NCBI RefSeq assembly: GCF_910592395.1
Contig: NC_088315.1
Coordinates: forward strand, 2,482,501-2,546,500
DNA from: Lineus longissimus
Lineage: Eukaryota > Nemertea > Pilidiophora > Heteronemertea > Lineidae
DNA: 64,000 nt
Reading direction: 5' to 3'
Shown here: piece after piece, positions 26,911-41,106 of the stretch
Numbering within the stretch: the first letter of the stretch is position 1
Layout: each line of letters starts with the position of its first letter
Translations under genes and position numbers: made by a program
Notes under the pieces: model-generated
Database searches by the model: none
What the model saw: only the letters and a program-made list of their open reading frames with translations
Told to the model about the DNA's origin: nothing

Positions 26911-29900
26911 TCACCACTGGTCGTCGTTTTGGACCTCCAAGGAGTCTGAAAAAGAAAACAGAAATATCAAAAACTGACGATTTGGAGTGGAATAACATAC
27001 AGAGGTAAAACTGAAATCCTCCTCACCTGTTATGGAAGCCTGACTCGCATTGGATTTCCTCAATGATATTTCCTCCTCTGTCATCTGGCGTAATTCTTTC
27101 CGTGATATTTTCACTGGCGTCACCACACGCTCACCATTCCCTTCAACTTTTTTAGCGGCAACAGAACGGGAAGATCTTGGAGTTGGCTCTCGATTTTCCC
27201 TTAAAAGATACATGTAACTTGACCATTATTGAGTTTCTTCACACAACCCACTACTGTTCAGCTGGATTTACTGGTCTACCGACTCTGCCTGCCTTTGACC
27301 AGATTTCCAATCTATGATTTCAAATCACTGCAGTTGCAAGTCATTACCACTTTATCTCAATAACTGACCTTAATAAGAGTGCTGTTTCATCAGGATTTGA
27401 CCAAACTACCTTTGGAACTAAGTGAATCGGCTGGCCTTTACAAATTAACATTTGATTTACATACCTGACACTAGAGGGCCTTGACGATCCTCTTGGACCT
27501 CCCTCCCCATGATCTCTTGGCGTCCCAACGGATCGTAAACTGGCATCAATCTCGTCCCCCTCCTGCATCATGCCGCCCTTGGCCATCAACTCACGTATCC
27601 GCCGCTTCAGATCACGGCTTGTTTTCTTGTAATAGAACAGATCTTTCTCCAGCTGCAGGACCCTGGAAATGGACAAGTAGCAAGATTAGAAACAATTTGC
27701 TTTGTTCATCATGCGTGTCGGTAATTTGAGTACATACAGTACCCAGTTGTTGGTTCTACTTCCATGTCACACCGTTAATCAGAGTCTCATATCATGATTG
27801 AAACAATCATTTTGGTGTCTAAACAAAACGTTTCATTGGGCATGCGAACTGCCTAAGCTACAGGATCTGTCCCCAGTTTTGACCGACGCTTTACCAAAGC
27901 TGTAGTCAGTAGTCCTTAGAGTTGAACAGGGACATATTCTTAAGAGTTGGTAATAACTGCTTACTTCACACTCGACTCGGCATCCCCTCCCCTCTCAAGC
28001 TCAGCAAGTTGGTGCATCAGCAATTGAATCTTCTTCTCATGGGCTTGTTGCTGCTGAGTCAGTCGGCGGTCCGTGTCTGCACTTGTGCGGTCCAGGGTCA
28101 GTTCTAATTCTCTTATCAGGTGCGTTTGTTCGTCTACTTTAGTCTGAAATTTACAAAAGGGGTAGCAAACTATGAGTTGTTGATTAGAAGATTGATTTCA
28201 CATGCTCACACTCCTCCTCCTCCTGGGAAGAAAACTTGCGAAATACTTCTCTAAACATGAGCAGTTCTTATGCAAACTCCAAATATAATTCAGCAATAAC
28301 CTTTTTTAAGCTACCTTGTACTTGCTCACCTCTAATTCGCTATTCTTGTATTCAACAGTCCTCTCCTGCTCGCGTAGCGTGATCACCTTCTCAAAGTATT
28401 TTGTCAGAAGTGCCTTGGAGTCGTTCCCACTGAGCGAGCTAAGCTTGGCCAACAGATGGTTATCATCCATTAAACTGAGATGCGATCGCCTGATTTCCTC
28501 TTGACGACTTGATATGGCATCTGTTTTATATTCAATGGCAGCTTCCAGAGCTTCTATGGCCTCCTCTAACTCTATCAACCTGAAATGAACAATGACATTA
28601 CAACATTGATGATGATAAAACATGAGAACGTGAATCCTATATAACGCTGGCCTTAGGCATCAAGTGCTCTGAAGAAAGGAGAAGGATTTGTTCGTTCTTA
28701 CCTCCTTTCCTCATCAGCCGACAGCAGATTCCCGCCGTGGAGTTTCTCATCCAACACGTTCCTCTGCCTCATCAACACCTCTCGGCCATGTTCAAGGTTC
28801 TGGACCTCCTTCTGAAGTTCTGCACGCTCCTCCTCAGGCGTCTGAGCCATCTCGCGTGTCTTTTCTTGTAATTTTTTCTCAACGGCTTCCAGTTTGTTTG
28901 CAACACTTAAAATGTCCTGAAAGGGGAAGAAATAGGGTCACATTCAGAAGTCACTCACTGTCATGATCTATAGTCTGAGACTAACAGAGAGCATATGATT
29001 TCAAGGCCCCAGTGAGAAATCTAAAACTTAAGTTGATAAAGCAAACAAATCAGGTCCAGTGGCTGAACTTCTTTTCAAAATCACAACATGCAAGACTTGA
29101 TGAAACTGAAATGGACTTTTACCTTATTCACATGTTGACTGGACCGTAACTTCTTAATCTCCAATTCACTTTTTTCTGCAAGTATCCCCTCCTTCTTGGC
29201 AATGATCTCTTCTCTTTTCTTCAGCTCCTCTTGTAACTCTTCCATCTTTTTACGCTGATTCAGCACCTTTTCAATCTCGCTGTCCAACCATCGCCGCTGT
29301 TCTTCCACCTTCTCTTGCTCACCGCTACAAGAGAAACACAAGCATAATGTTCTAAGCTTATTCATTGGTCAAATGATGATCTTAAGTAAACAGCTCAAAC
29401 ACATATAAAACAAATATATTTGAAGATGAGAATTTAAAATCAATGATAAAAGCTCCCTAGGCCTGATCATGAATCAACAGGTCTTGATAAAAGCTCCACA
29501 ATCCTTGAACAATCAACAGGTCTCAATTAGGGTTAATGTGATACAATTCAATCATGCATAATAAACTCACTGCTGCTGGCTTATTGTGTTGAACATTTCT
29601 TTACAGCAATAGCATGCCCTCTTTGACTCCAGTGATGCAATTCTGGAGTTGAGTGTTTCACAATGCAATGCACCCTATGTGAGGTTTGGTTAGAGGTGAT
29701 GTGAAATCCAAAATAGTGGTGAGGTGACCGCTGGTGATTGACCGACAGCACATTTAACCATCACCACCCTTCACAAAAGAGTCATATTTGCCCATAACCG
29801 GGTCCTCAGAGGGTGAATGAAGCAGGAACTGGCATTGTCAAAACTGGCAAAACTACGAGAAAGATGGTTAAGCGATGCAATAAACAAAGCCTTTGCAACT

Positions 29901-32900
29901 GTAAAACATTAGCTTTGCTGATCACTTCATCTTATTTAAGACACAGAATAATTGTCTTAACGATATCAGCCCGGCTTTTTTTATCACAAATGGAACATGC
30001 AGTGAATTAGCGCACTGACTTTTGACATTTGCCGCCCCAACATTTTTAGTTGCAGAAGCTAACCACATACACATGAAGCTGAAAATCAACAATGAACTAT
30101 ACCAAGAAAAACTAGAGACATTGGGTTCCATGAAAAGAAGCTCAGCTAGTGTACTCTGTCGTATGTGTATTCAGATAGAAAATTTCTCAGTGGATTGTTT
30201 TTTCATACAGTTCTTCGCTAAAAACACCATTCAATTTTAACTCTAGAATGAAACACCTGTTCATATGTGCTTTTTCATGGAACCCTGTGAAGCCAAGCCA
30301 TTGAGACTATTACAGTCTCACATACCGCCAATGTTTTTCTCTACCGAATGCTGCCCAGCGTCTAGGGAGAGATAATATGGATTAGTCAGAGGAAATGCAT
30401 CTAGGGGATGTTATGAGGTTCTAGGGGATGTTACCAGTCTCATGTTTTACCAACCAAAGGGTATTTTGAACAGCTTGGAAACGTGTGCTTATTCCTCTGC
30501 AATATTGAAAGGCTACAGATGAGAGATATTTGAACTTCATATATGAAAATCGGAGCAGATTCAGCCCTTCTAATGAAATTTATGATTGAGACCATCTAAG
30601 ACTAAAAGTGGTGTCTTTGTGCCTGGAACACAAATGAAAAAACATGCGAATCGCCTCAACTGAGAAGAAACGAATGATCATGAAATACTCATAACCATTG
30701 TCAGTAAAGAAGATACAAATAGTTACTTACTTCTGTGAAACAGTAGCAGAACCATGTCTAAGTTTTCGGTGAAGGGCAGCAGTTTCCTCTGTTTTAATTC
30801 GTAACACTTTCGACTGCTGTTCATTCCTCATTTCAAGCTCTTTGATTTTGTGCTGGTCACGGAACATCTCACGCTGAAACGAATTAAAAGAAGGGCTACA
30901 ATTCAGGAAGGAAGGACTGCTTATAAGAGTGAAATGCTTCTAGCCATGTCGCTTATAACTGCAGTATCTCCCACACGAAACTGCCAAACAGATTGGCAGG
31001 TTACAGTTGTGTTAAATCCATAGAACCAGTGCGGGTGGCTAGAAATGAAAACCTCATGAGCAGAGCATGGCACAGAAATTGATCAATTTATGTCAATTTG
31101 TTATCAGAACCAACAATTACGACAAAATCCCACCTCCATCTTTTCTTTATTATCTGCTTCATCTTTCAGTTTTTTATTCAGATTCTGCTGCTGCTGTCTC
31201 ATTTTATCGATAGCAAACTCTAACTCTCCGATCCGTTTGTCATTCTGGCCGGTGATGTTGGCCATCTTTTCGGTTTCCATTTGTTTCCTCTGCAGGGTTT
31301 TCATCCTTGATTTTGCAGCTTCGATCTTCTTTTGGAATTCCCTGGAAAGTATGAAGAAAGAGCTAAAGTTAGGTACATTACAGGGTGACAGATGGGTCGT
31401 CAGATACAATCTAAACCCATTACCAAATCACTGATGCCTCTCTCTGATAAATTTAGACATTTCAACCAAACTGCCGCTGGTGAGAAAGTGGAGCAGTGTC
31501 CTGGCGGGAATATCTGCAACCTACGTCTGTAGCCTTTTCTTCTCATTTGTCTCTTGTTGTTCCTTGGCTCCTAACTCCTGAAGAGCTTTCTGTGTTTCTG
31601 CCACATCAGCTTTGGCTGCTACACGCTCCTGAAATACATGTATTGATACGTTAAAGGTACTAACCAGATACACGCTCCTGAAATACATGTATTGAAACGT
31701 TAAAGTTACTAACCAGATACACGCTCCTGAAATACATGTATTGAAACGTTAAAGTTACTAACCAGATACACGCTCCTGAAATACATGTATTGATACGTTA
31801 AAGTTTCTAACCAGATCATCTTTTCTAGACACTCTGAACTATAGTTCAGGCTCGGTTCTTTGTTGCCTAGTTTACCCATATGGGATGGATTCTGTTGACC
31901 AACTTTTTGAGTAAGGCATGATGAAGCCAGCAATAGACCCACAAGAACATTGCTGGAGGCCCTCAGGCTTAACATGGCCTGTACAAAGCCAAACTAACCT
32001 TTTCAAGAGCCTTTATTTTATCAGCATACTGCTTATTCAATGACTCCGACTCCTTGCTCGACTTGACAAGATCGCGTATCAGCTGTTCTTTGAGCCTGAT
32101 GTTGATAGACAGGTCCCTCATCTTCTGATTAGCATTCTGTAACTTGAGTTGAGATTCTTTGATCTTCCTCTTCTGTAGCAAAGTGTTGTCCTGTAACTGC
32201 TTAACATCTCCATCTGTGACTTGGCTGCCAAAGACTGAGTCTCCACTCTTGGAATTGTCTGCGAAGAGAGGAATATCAGAGACTTATTGGTCAGCCTGTT
32301 TTCCTTGTGGAATTTGAAGCAATCATTAGCCTGGTTAACTTGAACTAGTCGGCCGCTCTTTGGTCCGGAAATATTATCCAGCACACTACGAACATCCCTA
32401 TAAACCAGCATAGCTATAAAGAGTTGTAGTTGAGAGAAGTACCGTCAGCAGAAAGCAGGATATAGGCTTCTTGTTCAACACTGAAAAGGTTCTCTCATTT
32501 ACAGAATCGTAAAGACACTACAAAGTAAAACACATCCAACATAGAACTGAAATTGACAACACATCATTTCATTTGAACTCAAAAATAAAGCTGTTGATAG
32601 CTTTTGCAAGGACAACTCTGACCTACCTTTTCTAGATTTACTCTTAGCACTGCTAGCCCTCTCTGAACTTGGTTGAGGGATTCCAGATTTTGTCCTGTCT
32701 GAACCAGCAGACTTGACCTCTTGACCTTTCTTCTTCTTAATCTTATAAGTATTCTTTCGAGTGAAAGGTTTCGGACTGAAAGAGAAGGCAGGAATGAAGA
32801 AAATGGACTTTGGAAACTGGAAAAAGTGACTCGATTGCAAAAACATATATCGGTATCCCTTACCCCTCTTCCTCCTCTATCTTCCCATTATCAAAGCTTG

Positions 32901-35900
32901 GCTGTCGAACTTCATCCTCGTCTTCGAGTTGATTAGCCAGGAGCTGGCTTCGAGCCCTGAAACCCTGCATTACACGTTCAAGTGAAATCAACGCAGGACT
33001 GGTGTGGATTTTACGAGTTGCCAAAGGATCAGCAGTATCAGTCTGAAAAAAGGATCAATGGTCGTTCAATTTGCTTCTGCATGTGATAAAAAGAGATATT
33101 CAGCAACAGGGACTCAGACTTACATGATATTTTTACATTACTTTCAAGGTACGGCTGTATATAAAGTAACACTCACACTACTCTGCCTCTTGATCATATT
33201 GGCGGGGACGGACTTAGCCCTTCTGGATGAGATCGGTGGGAGGTCGTCAACCATTGGAAGTTGGCTGTCATGGCTTGATCCAATGCTTAGCAACCGGTCT
33301 TGCTCCTGAGGAATGACAGAAGGAAAGGCAATAGAAACTATCATGAAGTAGAAAGATCCATTTTATTACAGAGTTACATTAGTTGCTGAAAATACTTTAC
33401 TGAATTCAAATGTTTGAGTTCTTACCTTGAGTCTACGTTCCAACTCTTCAATCTTCAGCTGTTGTTCCACAAGCTTCTGTTCTTGTTTCTTGGTTTTATC
33501 TAATAACTCTTCAGCACTGAGCGAACTACTCTGGTGACTTTCCTCCTGAAAACAGGGAAAGGAAACACACTTCAGGACTTGAAACACTTCCTCTTAATCA
33601 CTCACACACATGTATCCAATTGGTGCAGTGGTCGGACACAATCATTCGCAAAATGCTTCGAATGATGCTGAGTTATGTGAGCTTCTACTCTTTGACTTAA
33701 AACAAACATCTTTGAACCTTGCAGGAGCCTTGGACTCCAGCCAGCATAGCTTTCCAGGTTGAGGAACCTTGCATGATCTACCAAGCATCCTCTCCTAATT
33801 CAGGCAGCAGTATCAGTATCAAACTCGTACTCACCAAATCAGCCAACCTTTCCTTCAGACTGTTGATCTCAATACTCTTCTCAGCAAATATCCTCTCGTC
33901 GCTCTTGAGATCTTCCCGACACTTCTTTAACTCGTCATGTAGTCTGTTGATCGTCTGGTTATCCCATCCGTCGCGATTCAGAGTGGCAGGAACTTTGCTC
34001 TGGAGCTCTTCCATCAAGTCGAGCCACTCCCTTAGGCGTGCATTCTGACTTGACGAGAGGATCTCCTGTTGTTGGATGTCTGTAATCTGTTTATAGGCCT
34101 CCTCGGTGATCATGCGATAGTGGGAACACTCTGTTTGCAATCTAGGGAAGGAACACAAGAAATTTGATATTTTCATCAAACTATCAGTGTTTAAAAACTG
34201 AAGATCAGTAGAACTTGCATAAGTGGGGTTATAAAGAAATCATCCAGGTCTGCCAACATCCCAACTCTCAGAAATGATAGTATAAGATGTTCTAATACAG
34301 AATCTGATACCTACCTCACAATTTTTTCCTCAAGTGACCTGATAGCACTGGCATCTTCAACAGCTCGGGCTGATGTAACGGAATCCATGTCAGCTGTAAT
34401 TAGCGATGATCGTTGGCGGGATAGTTCTTCTCGAAGGGCCTGAATGACAAAAATATCAATATGTGTTGACCTACTATAATGCCATACATGTAGGCCAGGG
34501 GGATTATCCAATTCAAGTTCACCTTTACCACTTGGTTCAATGACAAGAACTGACAAACCAACAAATTCTCTCCAAGTGTGGAGAAACTAAAACTAAACAG
34601 ACACAAGATTTCTTTTGAAATATCACTCTGGAGCGGTATTGGGAAATACTTACTCTAATTTCACTTTGCATCTCTTCGAATCGGATGGACTGAGGATCAC
34701 GGTTGATAATAGGTTTATTTTTGATATTTTTAGCCTGAAATTTGAAGAGAATTGCACACATCAAACAAGTACAAGGAAAACTGCAACCCCAATAGCATTT
34801 GGTTTTGTGTACTTATCAAAGTAAAGTGATCTGTCCGAGGTTACTTACTCTATTTGCATATTTCAGTGAATTGAGAGACTCATCAAAACTGGCGCTGGAC
34901 GGACTAATACAACACACCATAAGGGTCTGGGCGTTGCCACCGAGGGAATCTTTAAGTATTCTCGTAATCTTAGCATCTCGGTATGGAATATGGGTGGATT
35001 TCTTCTTCGGGTCACCGAGGGCGCTGATCACATTGCCCAGGGAAAGTAACCCTGTATTGATATGGACGGATTCTGAAAGAGGACATGTCGATGAATTAAG
35101 TTATGGTCTTCACAAGAGTTTATAGGTTATCAAAGAATGGCCTTCTTCTTAATGAACCAACTCAAGTCCACTTTCTTATCAGGAATGTATGAATAACCCA
35201 GGAGGGGTTTTAGCTTCTCTCTTTTCCTAAACTTAGTTTTTTATACCTTTGAACCTGTCTCCAGTGTTTCCTGTCTTGTGTGCTCTCTCAGACCCAGCTA
35301 AATCAACAAAATGGAACTTGCTGCTGATATAATGGGTCATGTCGCCATCAAGCTCTTCATCATCACTCTGGTCACGGACGGGGGTTTCTGGTTCACACCA
35401 GGATTGTTCTGCAAAAAGACGTCAATAATGTAATGGAATGGCTCCAGTGGAATGGTTTGTGAAAGGACAAGGCAATCACATTCAAGTGACTTGCCCAAGG
35501 TCAAAAGAAGCTTACCTATAAGCATGGTAAATATGGAATGTGAACGACTGGACTGCTCGTTCATCTGGGTTGAACCGGTGTGACGGACGGATGATCCAGC
35601 CTCCAGACAAGACATGACCTCCTCCATTGATTCGCACTCCACTTCCCGCGCACCAATGATAACTAGAAACACAACAAAGGCTGATATTACAAGGACTTTT
35701 CAGAAAAAGTGATGATTCTTGATTTTTCGTAAAATATTCAAATCGTTTTTCGAAAAAAGGCATTTGCTTTATTTCTAAATTTTTCTTTTGAAAAGGCAAA
35801 TTTATTTTGTATTTTTTCTGATCATTATATTCTATTTGCCCACCTGTAATTCCCTTGTCATCTTCTCTGATATGCAAGTCCTTTTTACTGGATGGGTCTG

Positions 35901-36734
35901 GGTCCAATAAATCAGCAAGTTCCTCTTTATACACCTCAAAATAAGACACCTTCACTTTATAATCAATATGTTTGTGCTCCTCCATACGAGCAAAGATATG
36001 CTTGATCGCCCTTGGCAGAATTCCAAATTCATCCTCGGTCAAATCCGCAATGTTTCCTCCACCAATTGTGTAGGTTTTACCAGAACCCTGAAAAATTACA
36101 AAACAAGATCAGACATGCAAATTAGGTTTATAACACCTAATTCTTTGAGTATCACAGTTGTTGAGTTTTCAATCCCACAGACTGTGTTCCAAAAACACAA
36201 TTTTTTCCATAGATTTGCGTAAGTTCAACCAGTCGCTTGTAATTTCTAAAAGAAGTAGAAATAACTTACGGTCTGTCCATAAGCAAACACAGTACAATTG
36301 TAGCCCTCAAAACAGCCAGCAATTAGAGGTTTAAAGCAGTTTTCATAAAGCTCTTCTTGGGTATTCTTTGGCCCAAGCACATGGTCAAAAGTGAACGCTC
36401 TATCCTTCCCAAGGATGATTTGGTTGTTGGCAGGAATAATTTTCACACAGGATGTTTCGGACGATAATTTCTCACGTTGCAAAAGTGGACGGACCTGGAA
36501 ACAAAAAACATTGAGAGAACATCATTCCTCTCAGGCTTTACAAGAGTCTGTAGACACTAAACATGCTTTAGAATAAGACTTGAGTCAAGACACTCTCAGC
36601 AAGGATTCCTTTGAATAACCATGGTTCTGGATTTGACTATAACAATAAGGCCTAACGTGGTCAAACCGATGCATCGGGTAGGCCCCCTGTGTCTCACTTA
36701 CCCGAACAGCTACTTTGACGTTGACCTCATCCAT
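26911..36734 (-). CDS. KIF27: Kinesin of the KIF27/KIF7 (Costal-2) group, complete
   Basis: Plus-end motor-like protein of the kinesin-4 group; relatives act at cilia and in Hedgehog signalling. Exons: 36734-36702, 36494-36270, 36087-35844, 35662-35516, 35408-35247, 35072-34849, 34734-34654, 34439-34315, 34141-33835, 33545-33426, 33305-33177, 33042-32864, 32775-32627, 32258-31999, 31628-31525, 31341-31134, 30873-30731, 29324-29123, 28916-28702, 28579-28330, 28143-27965, 27662-27465, 27199-27027, 26945-26911. Phases close to 1,363 residues (human KIF7 about 1,343, KIF27 about 1,400). The N-terminal motor (1-345) has P-loop GQTGSGKT split by a phase-0 intron after GQT, switch I NEQSSRSH, switch [10 protein letters not shown] and [20 protein letters not shown]. 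Coiled coils follow, with family blocks [23 protein letters not shown] and [16 protein letters not shown], then a [11 protein letters not shown]-terminal motif. An invertebrate pro-orthologue of KIF7 and KIF27 is likely. Confidence 0.96.
31621..31816. repeat. 49-bp tandem repeat across a kinesin splice acceptor (four copies)
   Basis: ACACGCTCCTGAAATACATG begins at 31621, 31670, 31719 and 31768. On the minus strand each copy contains TACATGTATTTCAG followed by GAGCGTGT, that is, a 3' splice site plus the first eight bases of the exon at 31628-31525. Only the copy at 31621 is joined to the rest of the exon. The others read on into GTATCTGGTTAG and a stop. Confidence 0.95.
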
Positions 36735-37729
36735 GATCACAGGGTAAAAGGCACATCAACAATGGAGTATGGAAATCAATTTAATTCATCTGAAAAAGTT
36801 CAATATCCATTATCACCATGCCAGGCTGGCTCAAAAGGATACAGGACGCTGTTTAGTATGACCCGATTTTTACAGCCTAACACTAACAGACTGACATTAT
36901 CATTAGATAGAGTCCAATAAATTGGCCATTATCTGAGAAAACCTACGCAATTCTACCAAATAATGGCCATTATTAAAGTCTTCATCATTAAGATATATAA
37001 AATATACCAGTGACAATTTCATCATTTTACCATATATCGTGAAAATTGAAGTTTTCTACATGAAAACAAAACGGTTTTCTGAAATATTTACTCTGCAGTA
37101 GTTCAACGCTTCTCCGTTAGGTGGGAATTGCGGTTCTTTCGCTCCCTAACCTTTTCGCCCCCAGTCCTTTCGCTCCATGGTAGGCATCGAAATTTTCTCA
37201 GTTTTCTTTCAAAATGGTCTGAAAAGTCTTATTTCAGTGACAGGTACGGTTTGTTAATAGCTTTTATGAAAATTTCAATATATATACATTAAGTAGAAGT
37301 AAAAGGTAACTCGGGATCGAAAGTAACGTTGTTTGTATTATGTCCTAAATGTTTCTTGTAGGCCCCCTATAGATTCTGATACATGCAATGCATGCATTGC
37401 ACTGCATGAGCCACTGTAGCCTTGTCCACTTCCACATTAACAAAGCATTAAAATTGTTTCGTTACCACGGTTGATAAAATGAAAAGATCATGTTTGGTTT
37501 TGAGGCAAGGATCAATAAAAAACAAAGGAATGAGTTACAATCCCTGTTCACAGCCCCAAAAAGGTCATCGGTTGACTAAGGATTAGGAAGTGCCACTGTT
37601 CAATGGGAATGTGATCAAACTAGGCCTACATCATTTCTGATAGTACAATGTTTTCTCTTCAGATTGTCTGAGAAATTCTTCCCACGTCGATACGAACCTG
37701 TACAGATAGACACATTTGCGAATTTCAAG
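36735..37729. promoter_or_regulatory. Divergent intergenic region between kinesin and SAP30BP
   Basis: The two start codons are 995 bases apart on opposite strands, so the interval must hold both promoters and 5' UTRs. A CTCTTCAG acceptor-like site at about 37655-37662 suggests that the SAP30BP 5' UTR is spliced. No TATA box was placed with confidence. Confidence 0.5.
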
Positions 37730-40205
37730 ATGAGCTTGCCAAGAATTGACAGTACTGCTGCCATTAGGTCATTGACAATGTACGCTGGTGATTCTGGCGG
37801 TGATGATGACAATGATGACATGCCGATATCTGGATCTGATGATGCACAGTCCCCTCCAAAGAGGATGCGGCTTGATACTGATGAGAGTAGTCAGGATAGT
37901 AGTCGCCATAGTACTGGTGCAAGATTTGAGAGAATGGGTAAACCTAACAAAGGTAGCTACAGATTATTTTAAATTAAGTTGTTGTCTACATGACTTACTT
38001 GCTTTTATGTCTTTTAAAACTATGATTTGAGCTTGTTTTAAAATTGGAATTGTTTTGGAGGTACTTGACAAATGTGAATGATCATGCTTCGAGATGAATT
38101 AGTAGCAAAAAGCTCCAAATGAAACTGCTCACTATTTCTGCTCATTAGATATGATACCCAAATTACCTACCCACCTTATTACTTTTAATGTTATGGCCCC
38201 TGCATACACTCTTTGTCTGATTGATGAAGTGTTATACTAAGTTGAAAGTCGAATACACTAGATTTAATGCCTTACCAAATGCATTATGATGATTGCACTT
38301 TCAGTTTCCCGCCTAGTTTCCTACGCTGCTGATGAGTTGGATGAGGATGAGAAAAGTGAGGAAGGAAGTGGTGAGGATATAAGTAAAGACATTCAGGTAT
38401 GATATAACTTAACATAACATAACACAAAGAATTCGCTGTTCCACAATATTCAAACCTGATCAAGGTGCCCTCTCCAGGAGCCATATCTTCAACCACCATC
38501 TAAAAGAATGGAATTCGTCTGCCATGCTGAGATGTAATGCTTTTTGGTAGAACATTGATTGTATGTAATGTGGTAAGTTGGCATTCAAGGCAGCTCAAGA
38601 ATCAAGAAATGAGTATTTCCTCTTCTTTTCAGGGAGTTGAGTTACAGTCCTCCAGCACATCAGAAATGATGGCAGCCTCACGCAGTGTTCATCACAGAAG
38701 CACAGACGAAATCCAGCTGCCGCCAGAACCACCAGGACGATGTTCAACCCATTTACAAAAGAAAATCAATTCCTTTTATGAAAAGATGCACAAGGGACAG
38801 AATCTGAATAAAACAATACAGAGAAGAAAAGATTTTAGAAATCCAAGGTTTGTTCAATGCGATTGATTCAGTTTCTCCACCTTCTTTAGGAAAACGCAAT
38901 GAAAAATGCAAATGATGAGTCTTGAAAGACAGAAAACGAAGTTCCTATTTTAGCGTGTCCATCATTCTAATCTCTTTTCGCTTCTTTTTCAGCATATACG
39001 AAAAGTTAATAGAATATTGCCATATTAATGAAAAAGGGACGAACTACCCACCAGAGCTATATGATCCATCGATATGGGGAAAGGAGTCATTTTATGATGA
39101 ATTGGGTAAGGAGGATCTTGTTTGCTAAGAACAGACATGAAGGGTATTCCATCTGATAATCAGCTTTATGTAATGCTTGAGATTATTGTCGTTTAGGTGG
39201 TATAAAGGTAGAACCTTTAACTAACTTGAAAGTTGATGGAACTCCTGCCCTGGCCAAAGATCATCAAATATTTCAATGAATTTGACACTTTTGAATGTGG
39301 TGAAGGCATTAGAGTTCAGGCCTTTGCAGCTACATGCCTGAAAAACTTTTCATTTTCTTTCTACCATACATGTATCTTATATTCTCCTTTTGATATTTTA
39401 GCCAGAGCACAAAAACAGGAAATGGACAAACGAGACAAAGAGAAGAAAGATCGTACTAAGGTAGGGAATGTATGTATACAAATTACTTATCTCTGGTCCG
39501 TAAAAGATTTGTTTTGCAAGACAGAAGGGCACATACATGTAATTAAGAAATGCTTTAGAAACAATGCAGAGTGAATGCCGAAGAAGTTGCCCCATTGATT
39601 TGATTTGAAGATGGAGTTTCTTCTCTCATGGTTCTTTTCTCCTGCTTGGGAGAGCAAAGTTTATTTTTGAAGCCAGATACTGATAGTATCCTTGCTCTTT
39701 TCTCTGCCAGGTTGAATTTGTGAGTGGCACGATAAAGAAATCTTCCTCCACGGCATCATTACAGCAATCAGGTGGGTGGTGGAAATTTGCAACAATGGTT
39801 TCAGTCATTACAACTACCTTGAGAGGTTTTCTTTTATTGGTCAAATAGAAATATTTGAAGTGGAGGGTGGAGGGTTGAGGATCGGATGCAACAGGAAGTG
39901 GACTCCTTTCAGTAAGCTGCACCGATGCATATCAATGTTGGCCTTGGTTTTGGTCATGTTACCCCATGATGAACACAATACATTTCTACATTAAATCATA
40001 GTCTCCTTTTCGCTTTATATTTACAGACAGTGATGGGAAACGGAAGTCTAAATGGGATGCCCAGCCACAGGTGCTGCCTGGTCAGCGGCCTCCAGTAATC
40101 TCAACGTCAGGCTCAAATCCTGCCGTCATATCTGTATCGGCCAGTGTTACAGGGAACAAGACAACGGTTATTTCCGCAATAGGAACAATTAAAAAACCAA
40201 AATAG
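37730..40205 (+). CDS. SAP30BP: SAP30-binding protein (HCNGP family), complete
   Basis: Nuclear co-regulator that binds the SAP30 corepressor subunit and is also linked to splicing. Exons: 37730-37952, 38305-38396, 38633-38847, 38993-39105, 39402-39460, 39711-39771, 40027-40205; phases close to 313 residues. Exon 1 has a second possible donor (GTAAAC after 37937, also phase 1), which would give 308 residues, the human length. The start MSLPR follows no other in-frame ATG. Seen: an acidic, serine-rich N-terminal half with a KRMR basic patch; the HCNGP core with LPPEPPGRCSTHLQKKI, FRNPSIYEKLIEYC and GTNYPPELYDP; a lysine-rich AQKQEMDKRDKEKK helix; KRKSKWD; and the family's closing TTVISAIGTI. 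The C-terminal blocks match vertebrate SAP30BP closely. It is divergent from the kinesin and convergent with the deubiquitinase gene. Confidence 0.96.
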
Positions 40206-41106
40206 GCGTAGTTGCATGGTTTTATACTGTTGAAACAATAGATGTTGATGGCCATTGATCATTATACACAGCTATGGAGCACCATACAGGCTGTGCTGAA
40301 CTGTGATGTGCTTTACTTTTGTTGATATGAATGTCGGTAACGAAAGTAACATAGTGACAGAACTACCTGTGAAATTTGCCCCTCCTGCTTGAACCTGTGA
40401 CCTTTCAGGTGGCAGTTCAAATAATGAGGGAAGCAGGTCCAGGGGGTGAGGGGGGGGGGCTGTAAGCAAGGTTAATCTAGATTAAGGTAAAATTAATTTA
40501 CATGCATTTAGTCATTTCTTAACATCATTGATGAAGGCAAGACAGTTCTTAATCTTAACAATTTTCACAAAATTTATCATCGATGTATAATTGATATCCA
40601 CTTGTCATGAAATGTTAAAAAACAGAGAAAGACAAAATATTAATTATTTTTTCGAAAAAGTTTGTTTGCTTATCTTTTTCATCTGTCTGTCACAAACTGT
40701 TATTAAATCATTTTGCTACATGCTCTTGGAGAAAAGTCCACTAATCATATTCTTTGTAACCCAGGGTGGTAAATAGCACTCTGGATGGTTCTTGTGTCAA
40801 CACATCACAGAAGAAGAAAAGGTGCACTTCACCAACATATCACAATAAGAAACATATGCTCAGTGCATTGTTCTTATTCTCTGTGTCGTCACTGCCAGGT
40901 TGTACACAGTTGGTGACAGTGAAGAGGAAATGACACAACCTGCCAGCAAGTGGATGTTGTCTACATGGCTGACTAACTCGTCCTCATCCAGAGAAACTCT
41001 GATGGCAGGCTTTTTCAGGACGAATCCTCACAAATACGTCCGCTCACAGCAAGTAGGCATCTGTACAACCTGTATGACCAGAGATCTCGATAGTTAAGTA
41101 GTCCAT

